Positions 16,472 through 25,210 of a stretch of 64,000 bases of DNA are shown in pieces (the first letter of the stretch is position 1; every line of letters starts with the position of its first letter). Below the pieces are notes generated by a model, which was not told the DNA's origin, did no database searches, and saw only the letters and a list, made by a program, of their open reading frames with translations. A program made the translations under genes and the position numbers. The stretch covers positions 1 through 64,000 of the forward strand of contig VBGR01000035.1 of assembly GCA_005880695.1 (NCBI GenBank). The letters are read 5' to 3'. Source of the stretch: Chloroflexota bacterium (lineage in GTDB: Bacteria > Chloroflexota > Dormibacteria > Dormibacterales > Dormibacteraceae).

Positions 16472-18021
16472 GGGTTGTACCACTCGAAGCCGTCGCGCTG
16501 GATCAGCTGGTCGGCCGCGAGCGGTCCCCAGGTGCCGGCCTCGTAGTTCGGAAAGTCGGGCTGCGTCTGCGCCCAGCGCTCCTCGATGGGATCGACCAGC
16601 GCCCAGGCGGTCTCCACCTCGTCACTGCGGGTGAACAGAGTCGGGTCCCCGATCATGCAGTCGACGATGAGCCGCTCGTAGGCGTCCGGCGCCTCGATCA
16701 GGAACGAGGACAGGTACATGAAGTCCATGTTCACGCTCCGCATCTTGATGCCGGCCGCGGGGACCTTTGCCGCAAAGCGCAGCGTGATGCCCTCGTCCGG
16801 CTGGATGTGGAGCGTGATCGCATTGGGCTCGGCGTCGCGCATCGCCTGCCGCCCGAAGGTCAGATGGGGCGGGCGCTTGAACTGCATGCGGATCGTCGTG
16901 GACCGCTTCGGCATCCGCTTGCCGCAGCGCAGGTAGAAGGGCACTCCCGCCCAGCGCCAGCTGTCGATGGCCAGCCTCAGCGCCACGAACGTCTCGGTCG
17001 TCGACTTCGGGTCGACCGACGGCTCCTGCCGGTAGCCCGGCACCTTCTCGCCCAGGACCCAGCCGGGTCCGTACTGGCCGCGCACCACGCCTTCGTCGAC
17101 CTCGCTTCCCTCCAGCGGGCTGACCGCCTTCAAGACCTTCACCTTCTCGTCCCGGACCGAGCCTGCGTCGAAACTGACCGGCGGCTCCATCGCCACCAAG
17201 GTCAGGAGCTGGAGCTCGTGATTCTGCACGATGTCCCGCAGCGCCCCGGCGCGGTCGTAGTAGCCGCCGCGCCCCTCCACGCCGAGCTCCTCGGCGACGG
17301 TGATCTGCACCGCGGCCACGTACTGGTTGTTCCAGACCGGCTCGAAGATCGAGTTCGCGAACCGAAACGCGAGGATGTTCTGGACCGTCTCCTTGCCGAG
17401 GTAGTGGTCGATCCGGAAGACCTGGTCCTCCCGGAAGACCTTGCTCAGCATCTCGTTGAGCTCGCGAGCGCTCTTCAGGTCGTTGCCGAACGGCTTCTCG
17501 ATCAGGATGCGGCGCCAGCCCCGCCCGCTTGAATGCGTCATCTGAGCGGTTCCGAGGTTCCTGACGATCAGGGGATAGGTCGCCGGGGGCGTCGCGCAGT
17601 AGTAGACCCGGTTGCCGGAGGTCCCTCGCTCCTGGTCGAGCTCGTCGAGCTGGCGGTCGAGGGCGGCGAAGCCGGCGCTGTCGTCGAACGTCAGCGTCCG
17701 CCACCGAAACCCGTCCAGCAGCGAGGCCAGGACATTTTCGTTGACGGGTTGCGTGCGCGAGAACTCGCGGATGGCCTTTCCAGCCAGCTCTCGGTAGCTC
17801 TTGTCGTCGAGGTCGTCCTTGGCTGCGCCGACCACGCCGAAACCGGGAGGGAGCAGGTGCTGCGCCGCCAGGTTGTAGATCGCCGGCAGGAGCTTCCGGC
17901 GCGTCAGGTCGCCGCTGCCGCCGAAGATGACCAGCAGGCTCGGGTCGACGACCCGGTAGTCCTGGAGACCGGCGGCGAGCGGGTTCGCCTCAACCGTCCC
18001 CGTGGAACCGCCAGGGGTCAC
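16468..18021 (-). CDS. zwf: Glucose-6-phosphate 1-dehydrogenase
   Basis: First enzyme of the oxidative pentose-phosphate pathway, 517 residues. Shows the nucleotide loop VIFGGSGDLTRRKLLPA, EKPFGNDLKSA, the active-site motif FRIDHYLGKETVQN, and substrate-binding residues around YYDRAGALRDIVQNH. Start GTG 18021 is 7 bp after the stop of the short 6PGDH. The protein probably depends on OpcA next door. Confidence 0.97.
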   Translation of the reverse strand: MTPGGSTGTVEANPLAAGLQDYRVVDPSLLVIFGGSGDLTRRKLLPAIYNLAAQHLLPPGFGVVGAAKDDLDDKSYRELAGKAIREFSRTQPVNENVLASLLDGFRWRTLTFDDSAGFAALDRQLDELDQERGTSGNRVYYCATPPATYPLIVRNLGTAQMTHSSGRGWRRILIEKPFGNDLKSARELNEMLSKVFREDQVFRIDHYLGKETVQNILAFRFANSIFEPVWNNQYVAAVQITVAEELGVEGRGGYYDRAGALRDIVQNHELQLLTLVAMEPPVSFDAGSVRDEKVKVLKAVSPLEGSEVDEGVVRGQYGPGWVLGEKVPGYRQEPSVDPKSTTETFVALRLAIDSWRWAGVPFYLRCGKRMPKRSTTIRMQFKRPPHLTFGRQAMRDAEPNAITLHIQPDEGITLRFAAKVPAAGIKMRSVNMDFMYLSSFLIEAPDAYERLIVDCMIGDPTLFTRSDEVETAWALVDPIEERWAQTQPDFPNYEAGTWGPLAADQLIQRDGFEWYNP

Positions 18022-18028
18022 CAGAGCA

Positions 18029-18946
18029 TCAGCCGTGGCCAGCTGGACGGATCGCGTGGCCGCCGAACTGCTTGCGCATCATGGCGACCAGGCGGTCGGA
18101 GAAGGAGTTGGTGTCCCGGCTCCGGAACCGCTCGAACAGCGAGTGCGTGATGACCGCAGCGGGGACGTCCTCGTCGATCGCGGCCTGGACCGTCCAGCGG
18201 CCTTCGCCGGTGTCCTCGACGTAGGCCTTCAAGGTGCTCAGCTCCGGGTCCTCGGTCAAGCCCTTGGCGATCAGCTCCATCAGCCACGAACGGATCACCG
18301 TTCCCTCGCACCAGGCGGCGGCGATGGCCGCGAGGTTCATGCCGGGAAAGGCCTTCGATCGCTTCATGATCTCGAAGCCCTCGCCGTAGGCTTGCATGAG
18401 CCCGTACTCGATCCCGTTATGGACCATCTTCACGAAGTGTCCCGACCCCTCCGGGCCGGTGTGGACGAGTCCACCGCCGGGTGGCGCCAGGTCGCGCAGG
18501 AGCGGCTCGCAATGCTTGTAGATGTCGGGCTCGCCGCCGACCATCAGGCCATAGCCGTTCTCCAGACCCCAGATGCCGCCGCTGGTGCCAGCATCCAGGT
18601 AGTGCACGCCCTTCTGCTTGAGCACGGCCGCGTCAGCGAGCGCGCGCTGCCAGTTGGTGTTGCCGCCGTCGATAACGACATCCCCTGACTCGAGCAGGCC
18701 GGCGAGCTGCCCGATGGTTGCGCTCGTGGGGTCGCCGGCCGGGACCATGACCCAGACGATTCGAGGCCGTCCCTGGAACGCCTTTACCAGCTCACCCAGG
18801 CTCACGGCCCCGACCGCCCCCTCCCCCACCTTGGCTTTGACCGCGTCAGGCGACTGGTCGAAGGCGATCATCCGATGACCCTTGCGGAGCAGCCGGCTGA
18901 CCATGTTCCCGCCCATCCGGCCGAGACCGATCATGCCCATTTCCAT
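18029..18946 (-). CDS. 6-phosphogluconate dehydrogenase, short type (GntZ/YqeC-like)
   Basis: Decarboxylating 6PGDH of the short tetrameric class, 305 residues. N-terminal MIGLGRMGGNMVSRLL, then MIAFDQSPDAV, where the acidic residue after beta-2 fits NAD preference; VIDGGNTNWQRA; GTSGGIWGLENGYGLMVGG; and the catalytic [14 protein letters not shown]. The long enzyme at 2966-4393 carries the NADP-type loop NRT. Here it lies between tal-pgi and zwf and next but one to an FGGY kinase, like the gluconate operons of Firmicutes. Cofactor choice is inferred from sequence. Confidence 0.93.
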   Translation of the reverse strand: MEMGMIGLGRMGGNMVSRLLRKGHRMIAFDQSPDAVKAKVGEGAVGAVSLGELVKAFQGRPRIVWVMVPAGDPTSATIGQLAGLLESGDVVIDGGNTNWQRALADAAVLKQKGVHYLDAGTSGGIWGLENGYGLMVGGEPDIYKHCEPLLRDLAPPGGGLVHTGPEGSGHFVKMVHNGIEYGLMQAYGEGFEIMKRSKAFPGMNLAAIAAAWCEGTVIRSWLMELIAKGLTEDPELSTLKAYVEDTGEGRWTVQAAIDEDVPAAVITHSLFERFRSRDTNSFSDRLVAMMRKQFGGHAIRPAGHG

Positions 18947-18969
18947 GACGCCCTTTTCCTTCCCTCCTG

Positions 18970-21759
18970 CTATCCGATCGACTTCTCGGCCGCGGCTGCC
19001 AGCTGCGCCCAGCCTCGGGCCGGGTTGTGGCCCAGGTTGACGCGCAGGACGGGCAGCTTGCGCGAGGTCAACGACTGCAGGTCGCCGAGCGCCTGCGCCT
19101 GTTTCAAGACGCTGAAGCCGTACGGCTCGCCTGGTATCGGGACGTCCTTGACGTCGTCCTGGACGACCTGAAGGAAGAGCCCGCTGGGCGGGCCGCCCTT
19201 GTGAAGTTGCCCGGTCGAGTGCAGGAAGCGCGGGCCGTACCCCGCCGTCGTCGCGAGCTTGGTCTTGTCCCGAACCAGCTCGCGGAGCTCCCGGATCGCC
19301 TTTTCGGCGGCGGGCGTCCGTTCGGTGTAGGCCATGATCGCGAAGTAAGAGCCAGCCTTTTTGGCTCCTAGCAAGCGCTTCAGCTCCGGCCCCGCCTTGG
19401 CAGCAGGCACGGATTCGGCCTTCGGCAGGCTTCCTCGCGAGCGGAACGAGGTCAATACCTTCTTTGTGTTGTCCTTGGATTCCTGGACATTCGGCTGGTC
19501 GAAGGGATTGATCTCCAGGATCGATCCCGCGATAGCCGTGGCGATCTCCCAGCGCAGGAACTCGCCGCCGAGGTCGAGCTTGTCGCGCAGGCTGAGCGTG
19601 ACCACCGGCTGGCCGGCTCTACCGATCGTCTCGAGCGCCCGGTTGTCCGGCTCGCTGAACATCCGGACCGAGACGAAGAGCCGATCGTCGCCGTAAACCG
19701 CCGGCTTGCCGAGCGGCTCTCCTTCCACCGGCACGATCCCGCGGCGCTGCTTGCCGGTCGACTCGGCGATCAGCTGCTCGACCCAGTAACCGAACGTCTT
19801 CACCTTAGGGGAGAGGACCAGCGTCAGCTTGTTGCGTCCACCGCTCGCCAGCTGGCCCATGAGCGCGCCCAGCCAGATGCCCGGGTTCTTCTCCACCGCG
19901 ATGTCGGCCGAGCAGGCGTGCGCCATCTCGGTCGCCCGGTCGAGGAGCTCCGCGAAGTCGATGCCGCCGAGCGCGGCCGGCACCAGGCCGAAATAGCTGA
20001 GCACCGAATAGCGACCGCCGATGTCAGGCGGGTTCAAGAAAACCCAGCGGAAGTCGTTGGAACGGGCCAGCTTCTCGAGGGGGGTGCCCGGGTCCGTGAT
20101 GGCGGCGAACTGAGCGCCAGGTTTCTTTTTGGAGCGCGCGGAGACGAGATCCCAGAAGTAGGCGTAGTGCGAAAGCGTCTCCGTCGTGGTGCCCGACTTG
20201 CTGGCCACCACGAAAAGCGAGCCGCCGAGGTCGATGGACCGCGTCAATTTCAGGATCGACGCGGGGTCGGTGGTGTCGAGGACATGGAGGCGCGGGTGGC
20301 CGCCGACGCGCCCGAACGTGTTCCGCAGCACGTCGGGGCCGAGGCTGGAGCCGCCCATGCCGAGCAGGACAACATCGGAAAAGGTCTTGCCGGCGCGGGC
20401 CAGGTCTCGCAGCTCGGCGGTCTTGGCCTCCATCTTCTCGACCACGTTCAGCCAGCCCAGCCAGCCGGCGATCTCCTTCTGCTCCGCTGGGTTCTTGCTC
20501 CAGAGCGAGCCGTCTTTGGCCCAGAGCCGGCGGGGCGCATCCTCCTTCTGGAGCCTGGCGGCTTGCTTCTCGACGGCGGGCTGGAGAGCGCCCAGGCTCT
20601 GCCACTGCCGCGGGCCCTTGCCGGACCTGATGTCACGGGCGGCCTCGCGCAAGGTCTTGCCGAGGCTGAGATAGGACTTGGCGAAGAGCTCGACGCCCTC
20701 CACCTCCAGCTCCTTGGTCACCTGGTCGAGGTCGATCCCCACCTCGGCCAGCTCCTTTAGCTGGCGCTTGGCGACGTCAACATGCTCGTCGAGCGAACGT
20801 CTGACCTCGCCGTGCTCGCGGAAAGCGGCCAGCGTGTTGGGCGGCACGGTGTCGACGGTGTCCGGACCGATCAGCTCTTCGACGTACATGGTGTCCGGGT
20901 AGCGCGGGTCCTTCACCGAGGTGCTTGCCCAAAGGCAGCGCTGGACCTGCGCACCCGCTTTGGCCAGGGCCTCCCAGCGGGGCCCGCTGTGGAGCTGCTT
21001 GAACCGCTCGTAGGCCAGCTTCGAGTTGGCGATGCCGGCCTTCCCGAAGAGCCTGTCCAGCCGGCGCCTTTCCGCGGGCTCGCCGGCCGCCTCTACCTTC
21101 GCCTCCAGCTGCTTGTCGACCTTGGAGTCGACTCGGCTCACGAAGAAGCTGGCGACGCTGTGAACCTGGCTAAGGTCGCCGCCTTTCTTCTTGAAGTCCT
21201 CCAGCCCAGACATGAACGACTCCACCACTTCGGCGTAGCGCTCGACCGAGAAGATCAGCGTCACGTTGATGTTGACCCCCTCGCCAAGCATCTGCCGGAT
21301 CGCCGGCAGGCCGGGCCGCGTGGCCGGGATCTTGACCATCACATTGGGCCGGGCGGTGCGCTTGTGGAGCTCCCGGGCCATAGCGACGGTGCGCTTCGTG
21401 CTCGTCGCAACCGTCGGCGAAACCTCGATGCTGACGAAGCCGTCTCGACCTTTCTCGCGCTCGTAGACCGGCCGGAAGACGTCGGCGGCGTGCTGGATGT
21501 CCTCGACCATCAGGTCCCAGAGGATGTCGTCCGCCTTGCGCCTGGCGCGCACCAGATGGACGAGGGCTTCGTCGTAGTCGGTGGACCCGGAGACGGCCTT
21601 TTCGAAGATCGTCGGGTTGGAGGTGACGCCGCTGACGCCTTCGTCGCGCAGCCGGGCGAGCTCACCCGAGGTGATCAGCTGGCGGCGGATGTTGTCGTAC
21701 CAGAGGCTCTGGCCGAGGGCGTTGAGCTCTTTGATGGGGTTGTTGCGGGCGGCGGTCAT
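18970..21759 (-). CDS. Bifunctional transaldolase / glucose-6-phosphate isomerase
   Basis: Fusion of 929 residues. About 1-370 is transaldolase: GVTSNPTIFEKAV, the Schiff-base Lys in VMVKIPATRPG and FFVSRVDSKVD. About 400-929 is phosphoglucose isomerase: LGMGGSSLGPDVL, VASKSGTTTETLSHY, FLNPPDIGGRYSVLSYFG and the C-terminal His/Lys region. It links fructose 6-phosphate handling in the non-oxidative branch with return to glucose 6-phosphate, so the operon can cycle carbon through G6PD. Its ATG overlaps the kinase stop (ATGA). Such tal-pgi fusions are known in several phyla, including Chloroflexota. Confidence 0.95.
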   Translation of the reverse strand: MTAARNNPIKELNALGQSLWYDNIRRQLITSGELARLRDEGVSGVTSNPTIFEKAVSGSTDYDEALVHLVRARRKADDILWDLMVEDIQHAADVFRPVYEREKGRDGFVSIEVSPTVATSTKRTVAMARELHKRTARPNVMVKIPATRPGLPAIRQMLGEGVNINVTLIFSVERYAEVVESFMSGLEDFKKKGGDLSQVHSVASFFVSRVDSKVDKQLEAKVEAAGEPAERRRLDRLFGKAGIANSKLAYERFKQLHSGPRWEALAKAGAQVQRCLWASTSVKDPRYPDTMYVEELIGPDTVDTVPPNTLAAFREHGEVRRSLDEHVDVAKRQLKELAEVGIDLDQVTKELEVEGVELFAKSYLSLGKTLREAARDIRSGKGPRQWQSLGALQPAVEKQAARLQKEDAPRRLWAKDGSLWSKNPAEQKEIAGWLGWLNVVEKMEAKTAELRDLARAGKTFSDVVLLGMGGSSLGPDVLRNTFGRVGGHPRLHVLDTTDPASILKLTRSIDLGGSLFVVASKSGTTTETLSHYAYFWDLVSARSKKKPGAQFAAITDPGTPLEKLARSNDFRWVFLNPPDIGGRYSVLSYFGLVPAALGGIDFAELLDRATEMAHACSADIAVEKNPGIWLGALMGQLASGGRNKLTLVLSPKVKTFGYWVEQLIAESTGKQRRGIVPVEGEPLGKPAVYGDDRLFVSVRMFSEPDNRALETIGRAGQPVVTLSLRDKLDLGGEFLRWEIATAIAGSILEINPFDQPNVQESKDNTKKVLTSFRSRGSLPKAESVPAAKAGPELKRLLGAKKAGSYFAIMAYTERTPAAEKAIRELRELVRDKTKLATTAGYGPRFLHSTGQLHKGGPPSGLFLQVVQDDVKDVPIPGEPYGFSVLKQAQALGDLQSLTSRKLPVLRVNLGHNPARGWAQLAAAAEKSIG

Positions 21760-23270
21760 CGCTTTCCTCCAGTCGCTGGGCCTTTCGGCTTCAGGATGCC
21801 ATCTAGGACCTGGCGTCGTATGAGTGCGTCGTAGAGCGCCTCTTGCTTGCGCGTCTGTAACTCATAGACGGGTCGCGCGGCCGCCTTCGCCCGATAGGTA
21901 CGGCCGACCTCGGTCGGGAGCTTGTCACCGTTCAGGACGCCCGCGTGCTCCAGCGCCATGACGGCCGCTCCCCGGCTTGACGCCTCCCTCGCCTTCGACT
22001 CCGCGACGGGCTTGCCGATGGCGTCGGCCATGATCTGCATCCAGGCGGGCGAGGCAAGCAGTCCGGCGCCGTTGGCGATCAGGCGGCGGGCGCCCGGCAG
22101 AGCCTGATCGAGGCGCTGGTCCACGCGGTGGAACTCGATGGCGACCGCTTCCAGGCCGGCCCGCACGATGTCGTTCGCGGTGGTGGCCTGCGTGAGCCCG
22201 GCGATGGCGCCGGTGGCGTGAGAGGCGAACCCGGGACTGCGCTCTCCGGCCAGGAGCGGCAGGAAGGTCAGCCCGTGGCCGCCCGGCGGCATCCGGCGCA
22301 GCCGGCCCTCCAGCGTGCCGATCTCCAGGTTGAGGTTGGCCGCCAGCCAGGCGTAGAGGTTGCCACCGTTGCTGAGCGCCCCACCGGTGACTGAGCGGGC
22401 GGCATCGAGGCGATAGCACCAGAGCCCGTCGGGGATGCGCTGAGGCAGCCCCCTCGCCAGGACGCGCAGAGCACCCGACGTGCCCACGGTGAGCGCGCGC
22501 TGGCGACGGTCGACGCACCCGCTGCCGAGGTTGGCGAGGGCGCCGTCCCCGAAGGCGCAGAGGATCGGGACGCCCCTCAGGTCGGGCCAGCGAACCGCCC
22601 ATTGGTGGCCGAGGCGGTCGCCCGCGACGCCGAGCTCGGCAAGGGACCTCGAGTCCACCTCGAGGTGTTTCAGCAGAGCCGCATCCCAGGACCCGTCATC
22701 GAGCTTCAGAAGCCCGGTGCCCGAGGCCATCGAGACGCTCGTCCGCGGCTCGCCGAAGAGCCGCCAGTGCACGAGGTCCCAGAAGCTCAGCCAGCGCACC
22801 GGCCGGCTCCAAAGCTCGGGGCGGACGTCCTTGAGCCAGGCCAGCTTGGCCGGCCAGTAGGTCGGATGCAGGAGGCAGCCGGTCCGCTGGTGGAGCCGCT
22901 CCGCGTCAAGCTCGAGCCGCAGCCGTTCGGCCTGCCGCCAGGACCGGGTGTCCGCCCAGAGATAGAGCGGTGTCAGCGGGCTGCCGCGATCGCTGCAGGC
23001 GACCAGGCCGTGCCAGAAGGTCGAGACGCCGACCGCGAGCAGCCGACGTCGCCGGCGAGGTCCGGCTTCGTGCAAGAGGCCGTCGAGGAGGCTCGTGACG
23101 AGGCCGAAAAGCTTGCCGGCGTCGACCTCATACGTCCCGTCGCGCCCGACTTTAGGCTGGTACGGGAGGTGGACTTCCACGCCCGGCACGACGTGAGCAT
23201 CGGTGTCGTAAAGGAGCGCGCGCACGGAGGACGTCCCGATGTCCAGCGCGCCTACGAAGCCCTCGGCCAG
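21756..23270 (-). CDS. FGGY-family carbohydrate kinase, probably gluconokinase
   Basis: ATP-dependent sugar kinase of about 504 residues. N-terminal phosphate loop ALDIGTSSVRALLYD, substrate-domain WADTRSWRQAERL, second-domain LTVGTSGALRVL and the adenosine motif LIANGAGLLASPAW. FGGY members act on gluconate, xylulose, glycerol and others; being first in an operon with a short 6PGDH and zwf, gluconate is the best guess. No in-frame ATG, GTG or TTG lies close enough to the conserved N-terminus, so I start at CTG 23270; the frame stays open upstream into the divergent gene. Stop overlaps tal-pgi. Confidence 0.82.
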   Translation of the reverse strand: MAEGFVGALDIGTSSVRALLYDTDAHVVPGVEVHLPYQPKVGRDGTYEVDAGKLFGLVTSLLDGLLHEAGPRRRRRLLAVGVSTFWHGLVACSDRGSPLTPLYLWADTRSWRQAERLRLELDAERLHQRTGCLLHPTYWPAKLAWLKDVRPELWSRPVRWLSFWDLVHWRLFGEPRTSVSMASGTGLLKLDDGSWDAALLKHLEVDSRSLAELGVAGDRLGHQWAVRWPDLRGVPILCAFGDGALANLGSGCVDRRQRALTVGTSGALRVLARGLPQRIPDGLWCYRLDAARSVTGGALSNGGNLYAWLAANLNLEIGTLEGRLRRMPPGGHGLTFLPLLAGERSPGFASHATGAIAGLTQATTANDIVRAGLEAVAIEFHRVDQRLDQALPGARRLIANGAGLLASPAWMQIMADAIGKPVAESKAREASSRGAAVMALEHAGVLNGDKLPTEVGRTYRAKAAARPVYELQTRKQEALYDALIRRQVLDGILKPKGPATGGKR

Positions 23271-23288
23271 ACCACCTAGTCTAGTTCT

Positions 23289-24368
23289 CTGCCTGACACG
23301 CTTCTGCCCGCTTCGGCGCTGGAAACCTTCGCCGCGGACTGCTGCCGGGCGATGGGCGCCCCGGGCGATATCGCGACCGCCGTCGCCGGCCACCTGGCAC
23401 GCGCCAATCTGGCCGGCCACGACTCGCATGGCGTCCTCCGCATCGCCCAATACGCCCGGGAGGCGGAGCAGGGAATCCTCAACGCTGGAGTCCGCCCGGC
23501 TGTGCTCCGGAAGCGAGGTGCCGTCGCCATCATCGACAGCCGCCACGGGTTCGGCCACCCGGCGACCTCGCTGGCGCTCGAATGGTGCCTCCGGTCAGCC
23601 CGCCGGCAGGGCCTGGCCGCCGCGACCGTCGTGCGCGCCAACCACATCGGCCGCCTCGGCGACTACACGGAGACCGCCGCCGCGGCCGGTCTGGTCGCGA
23701 TCGTCACGGTCGGCGTGGTGGGCGCCGGAGGGGTGGCTCCCTTCGGGGGCCGCGAGCGGTTCCTGGGCACCAATCCCTGGTCGATCGGAATCCCCGCCGA
23801 GGCTGACGCCATGGTTTACGACGCCGCCACCTCCGGCGTTGCCGAGGGCAAGGTGCGGCTGGCCCGGGCGAAGCGGGCGGCGGTCCCGCCCGGTGTGATC
23901 GTGGACAGCGAGGGTACTGCGACCACCGATCCAAACGACTACTACGCGGGAGGTGCGCTGCTCCCGGTGGGCGGCCAGGTTGCCGGCCACAAAGGCTACG
24001 GATTGGGGCTTTCGGCGGCTCTTCTGGGCGGCTTCGCGATGCTCGCGGAAGGCACGGCCACCAGTGCCGGAACCGGTTCGACCCAGGGACGAGAGCCCTG
24101 GATGGCGGGCGTTTTCGTGGAGGCGATCGATCCCGACTGGTTTGGCGACGGGGCCGAATATCGGCGCCGGGTCGCCGCCATGCTGGAAGCTCTCCGCGGC
24201 CAGCCGCCGGCCACCGGCGGGGGCGCGGTCCTGGTGCCCGGCGACCCGGAGCGGCAGAGCCGGGAGCGGCGCCGCCGCGAAGGCGTCCCGGTTCCGGAGG
24301 CGGTGCTCAGCGAGCTGGCCGCAGTGGCAGCACGTCTTGGAGTCGAGCCGCTGGCCCGACGCCACTAG
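23289..24368 (+). CDS. Malate/L-lactate dehydrogenase family oxidoreductase (Ldh2)
   Basis: NAD(P)-dependent 2-hydroxyacid dehydrogenase of the Ldh2/YlbC/YiaK family, about 359 residues. Catalytic motif NLAGHDSHGV, then GFGHPATSLALEW, NHIGRLGDYTETAA, GGRERFLGTNPWSIGIP and KGYGLGLSAALLGG. The first ATG (23352) falls inside the first conserved helix (ETFAADCCRAMGAPGDI), so translation must begin upstream; the only candidates after the in-frame TAG are CTG 23289 or 23304. It diverges from the kinase by 18 bp. Substrate may be a sugar-acid-derived 2-keto acid, malate or lactate. Confidence 0.85.
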   Translation: MPDTLLPASALETFAADCCRAMGAPGDIATAVAGHLARANLAGHDSHGVLRIAQYAREAEQGILNAGVRPAVLRKRGAVAIIDSRHGFGHPATSLALEWCLRSARRQGLAAATVVRANHIGRLGDYTETAAAAGLVAIVTVGVVGAGGVAPFGGRERFLGTNPWSIGIPAEADAMVYDAATSGVAEGKVRLARAKRAAVPPGVIVDSEGTATTDPNDYYAGGALLPVGGQVAGHKGYGLGLSAALLGGFAMLAEGTATSAGTGSTQGREPWMAGVFVEAIDPDWFGDGAEYRRRVAAMLEALRGQPPATGGGAVLVPGDPERQSRERRRREGVPVPEAVLSELAAVAARLGVEPLARRH

Positions 24369-25210
24369 GGGACTGGTGAGGGCGACGGCGGGGAGTTGAC
24401 GCTGTTGCCTGGGCTCTTCGCGGGTGGCCCCACGCCCAGCGCGACGTCCATCCGCTTGCTGTCGGCGGCGAAGTCCTTCTCGAGCTGGCGGACCTCGCCC
24501 AGGTGGACTGTGTCGTTGTGCTCGGTGAGGCCCCGCTCGACCTCGGTGGGCGTCTTCGACTTGATCGCGATCAGCCTGTCCCGGACCTGCTTCCAGCGAG
24601 CGTCGTGAACGTCCCTCCCGCTCAGTTTGGCGCCGGCGTCGCGCAGATAGGAGTAGTAGGCGGACAGAGAGGAGACGGTGAGGCCGCCCTTGCCCTTGGC
24701 GGCCATCCCCTCGGCATCCTGGAACCGCTGGTTGGCCAGGTCGACCTCGGTGCCGGCCTTGGTCACCGGGTCGGTCGTGAGCGCCAGCACCACCCGCTGG
24801 CCGAAGGTCTTGGCCGGATAGAGCTGGCTGTCAGGCTCGCTCAGGCCCGCGGCCAGGGCCAGGCCGGAGCCCGCCACAAGCGCGATCACGAGCGCCGTTC
24901 CGAGCAGGAATAAGTTGCGGAGAGGGTGGTGTGGCGCCGGGTGCCTGGCCGCGCGGTGCGGCAGGCGATGCTGGTGCACCCAGCTTGCGCGGTGGCGGTC
25001 GCCCGCAGCCAGAAAGCGACTCCGCGCCCGCTCCCGCGCCCCCGGGGGCGCGAGTTCCGCCGGCAAGCGTTCGATCCGTTCGGCCAGCGCGACCAGATGC
25101 TCGAGCTCACCCGCGGCCGGTGTCAGCCCGGTCGCGCCGGCCAGAGACGCGCCTTGGCGCCGCCGGCTCAGAGCTTCTTCGAGCTGCTTGGGCGTCGACT
25201 CCACCAGCAT
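24365..25210 (-). CDS. DUF5667-like membrane protein, likely anti-sigma partner
   Basis: Protein of 281 residues: a soluble N-terminal part (residues 1-95), one membrane helix (LFLLGTALVIALVAGSGLALA) and an extracytoplasmic helical domain starting PDSQLYPAKTFGQRV, the DUF5667 hallmark. It starts at ATG 25210, overlapping the upstream sigma-factor stop by one base (TGATG). Position and topology suggest it tethers or senses for that sigma factor, but no zinc anti-sigma motif is visible. Its end overlaps the convergent dehydrogenase by 4 bp. Confidence 0.7.
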   Translation of the reverse strand: MLVESTPKQLEEALSRRRQGASLAGATGLTPAAGELEHLVALAERIERLPAELAPPGARERARSRFLAAGDRHRASWVHQHRLPHRAARHPAPHHPLRNLFLLGTALVIALVAGSGLALAAGLSEPDSQLYPAKTFGQRVVLALTTDPVTKAGTEVDLANQRFQDAEGMAAKGKGGLTVSSLSAYYSYLRDAGAKLSGRDVHDARWKQVRDRLIAIKSKTPTEVERGLTEHNDTVHLGEVRQLEKDFAADSKRMDVALGVGPPAKSPGNSVNSPPSPSPVP

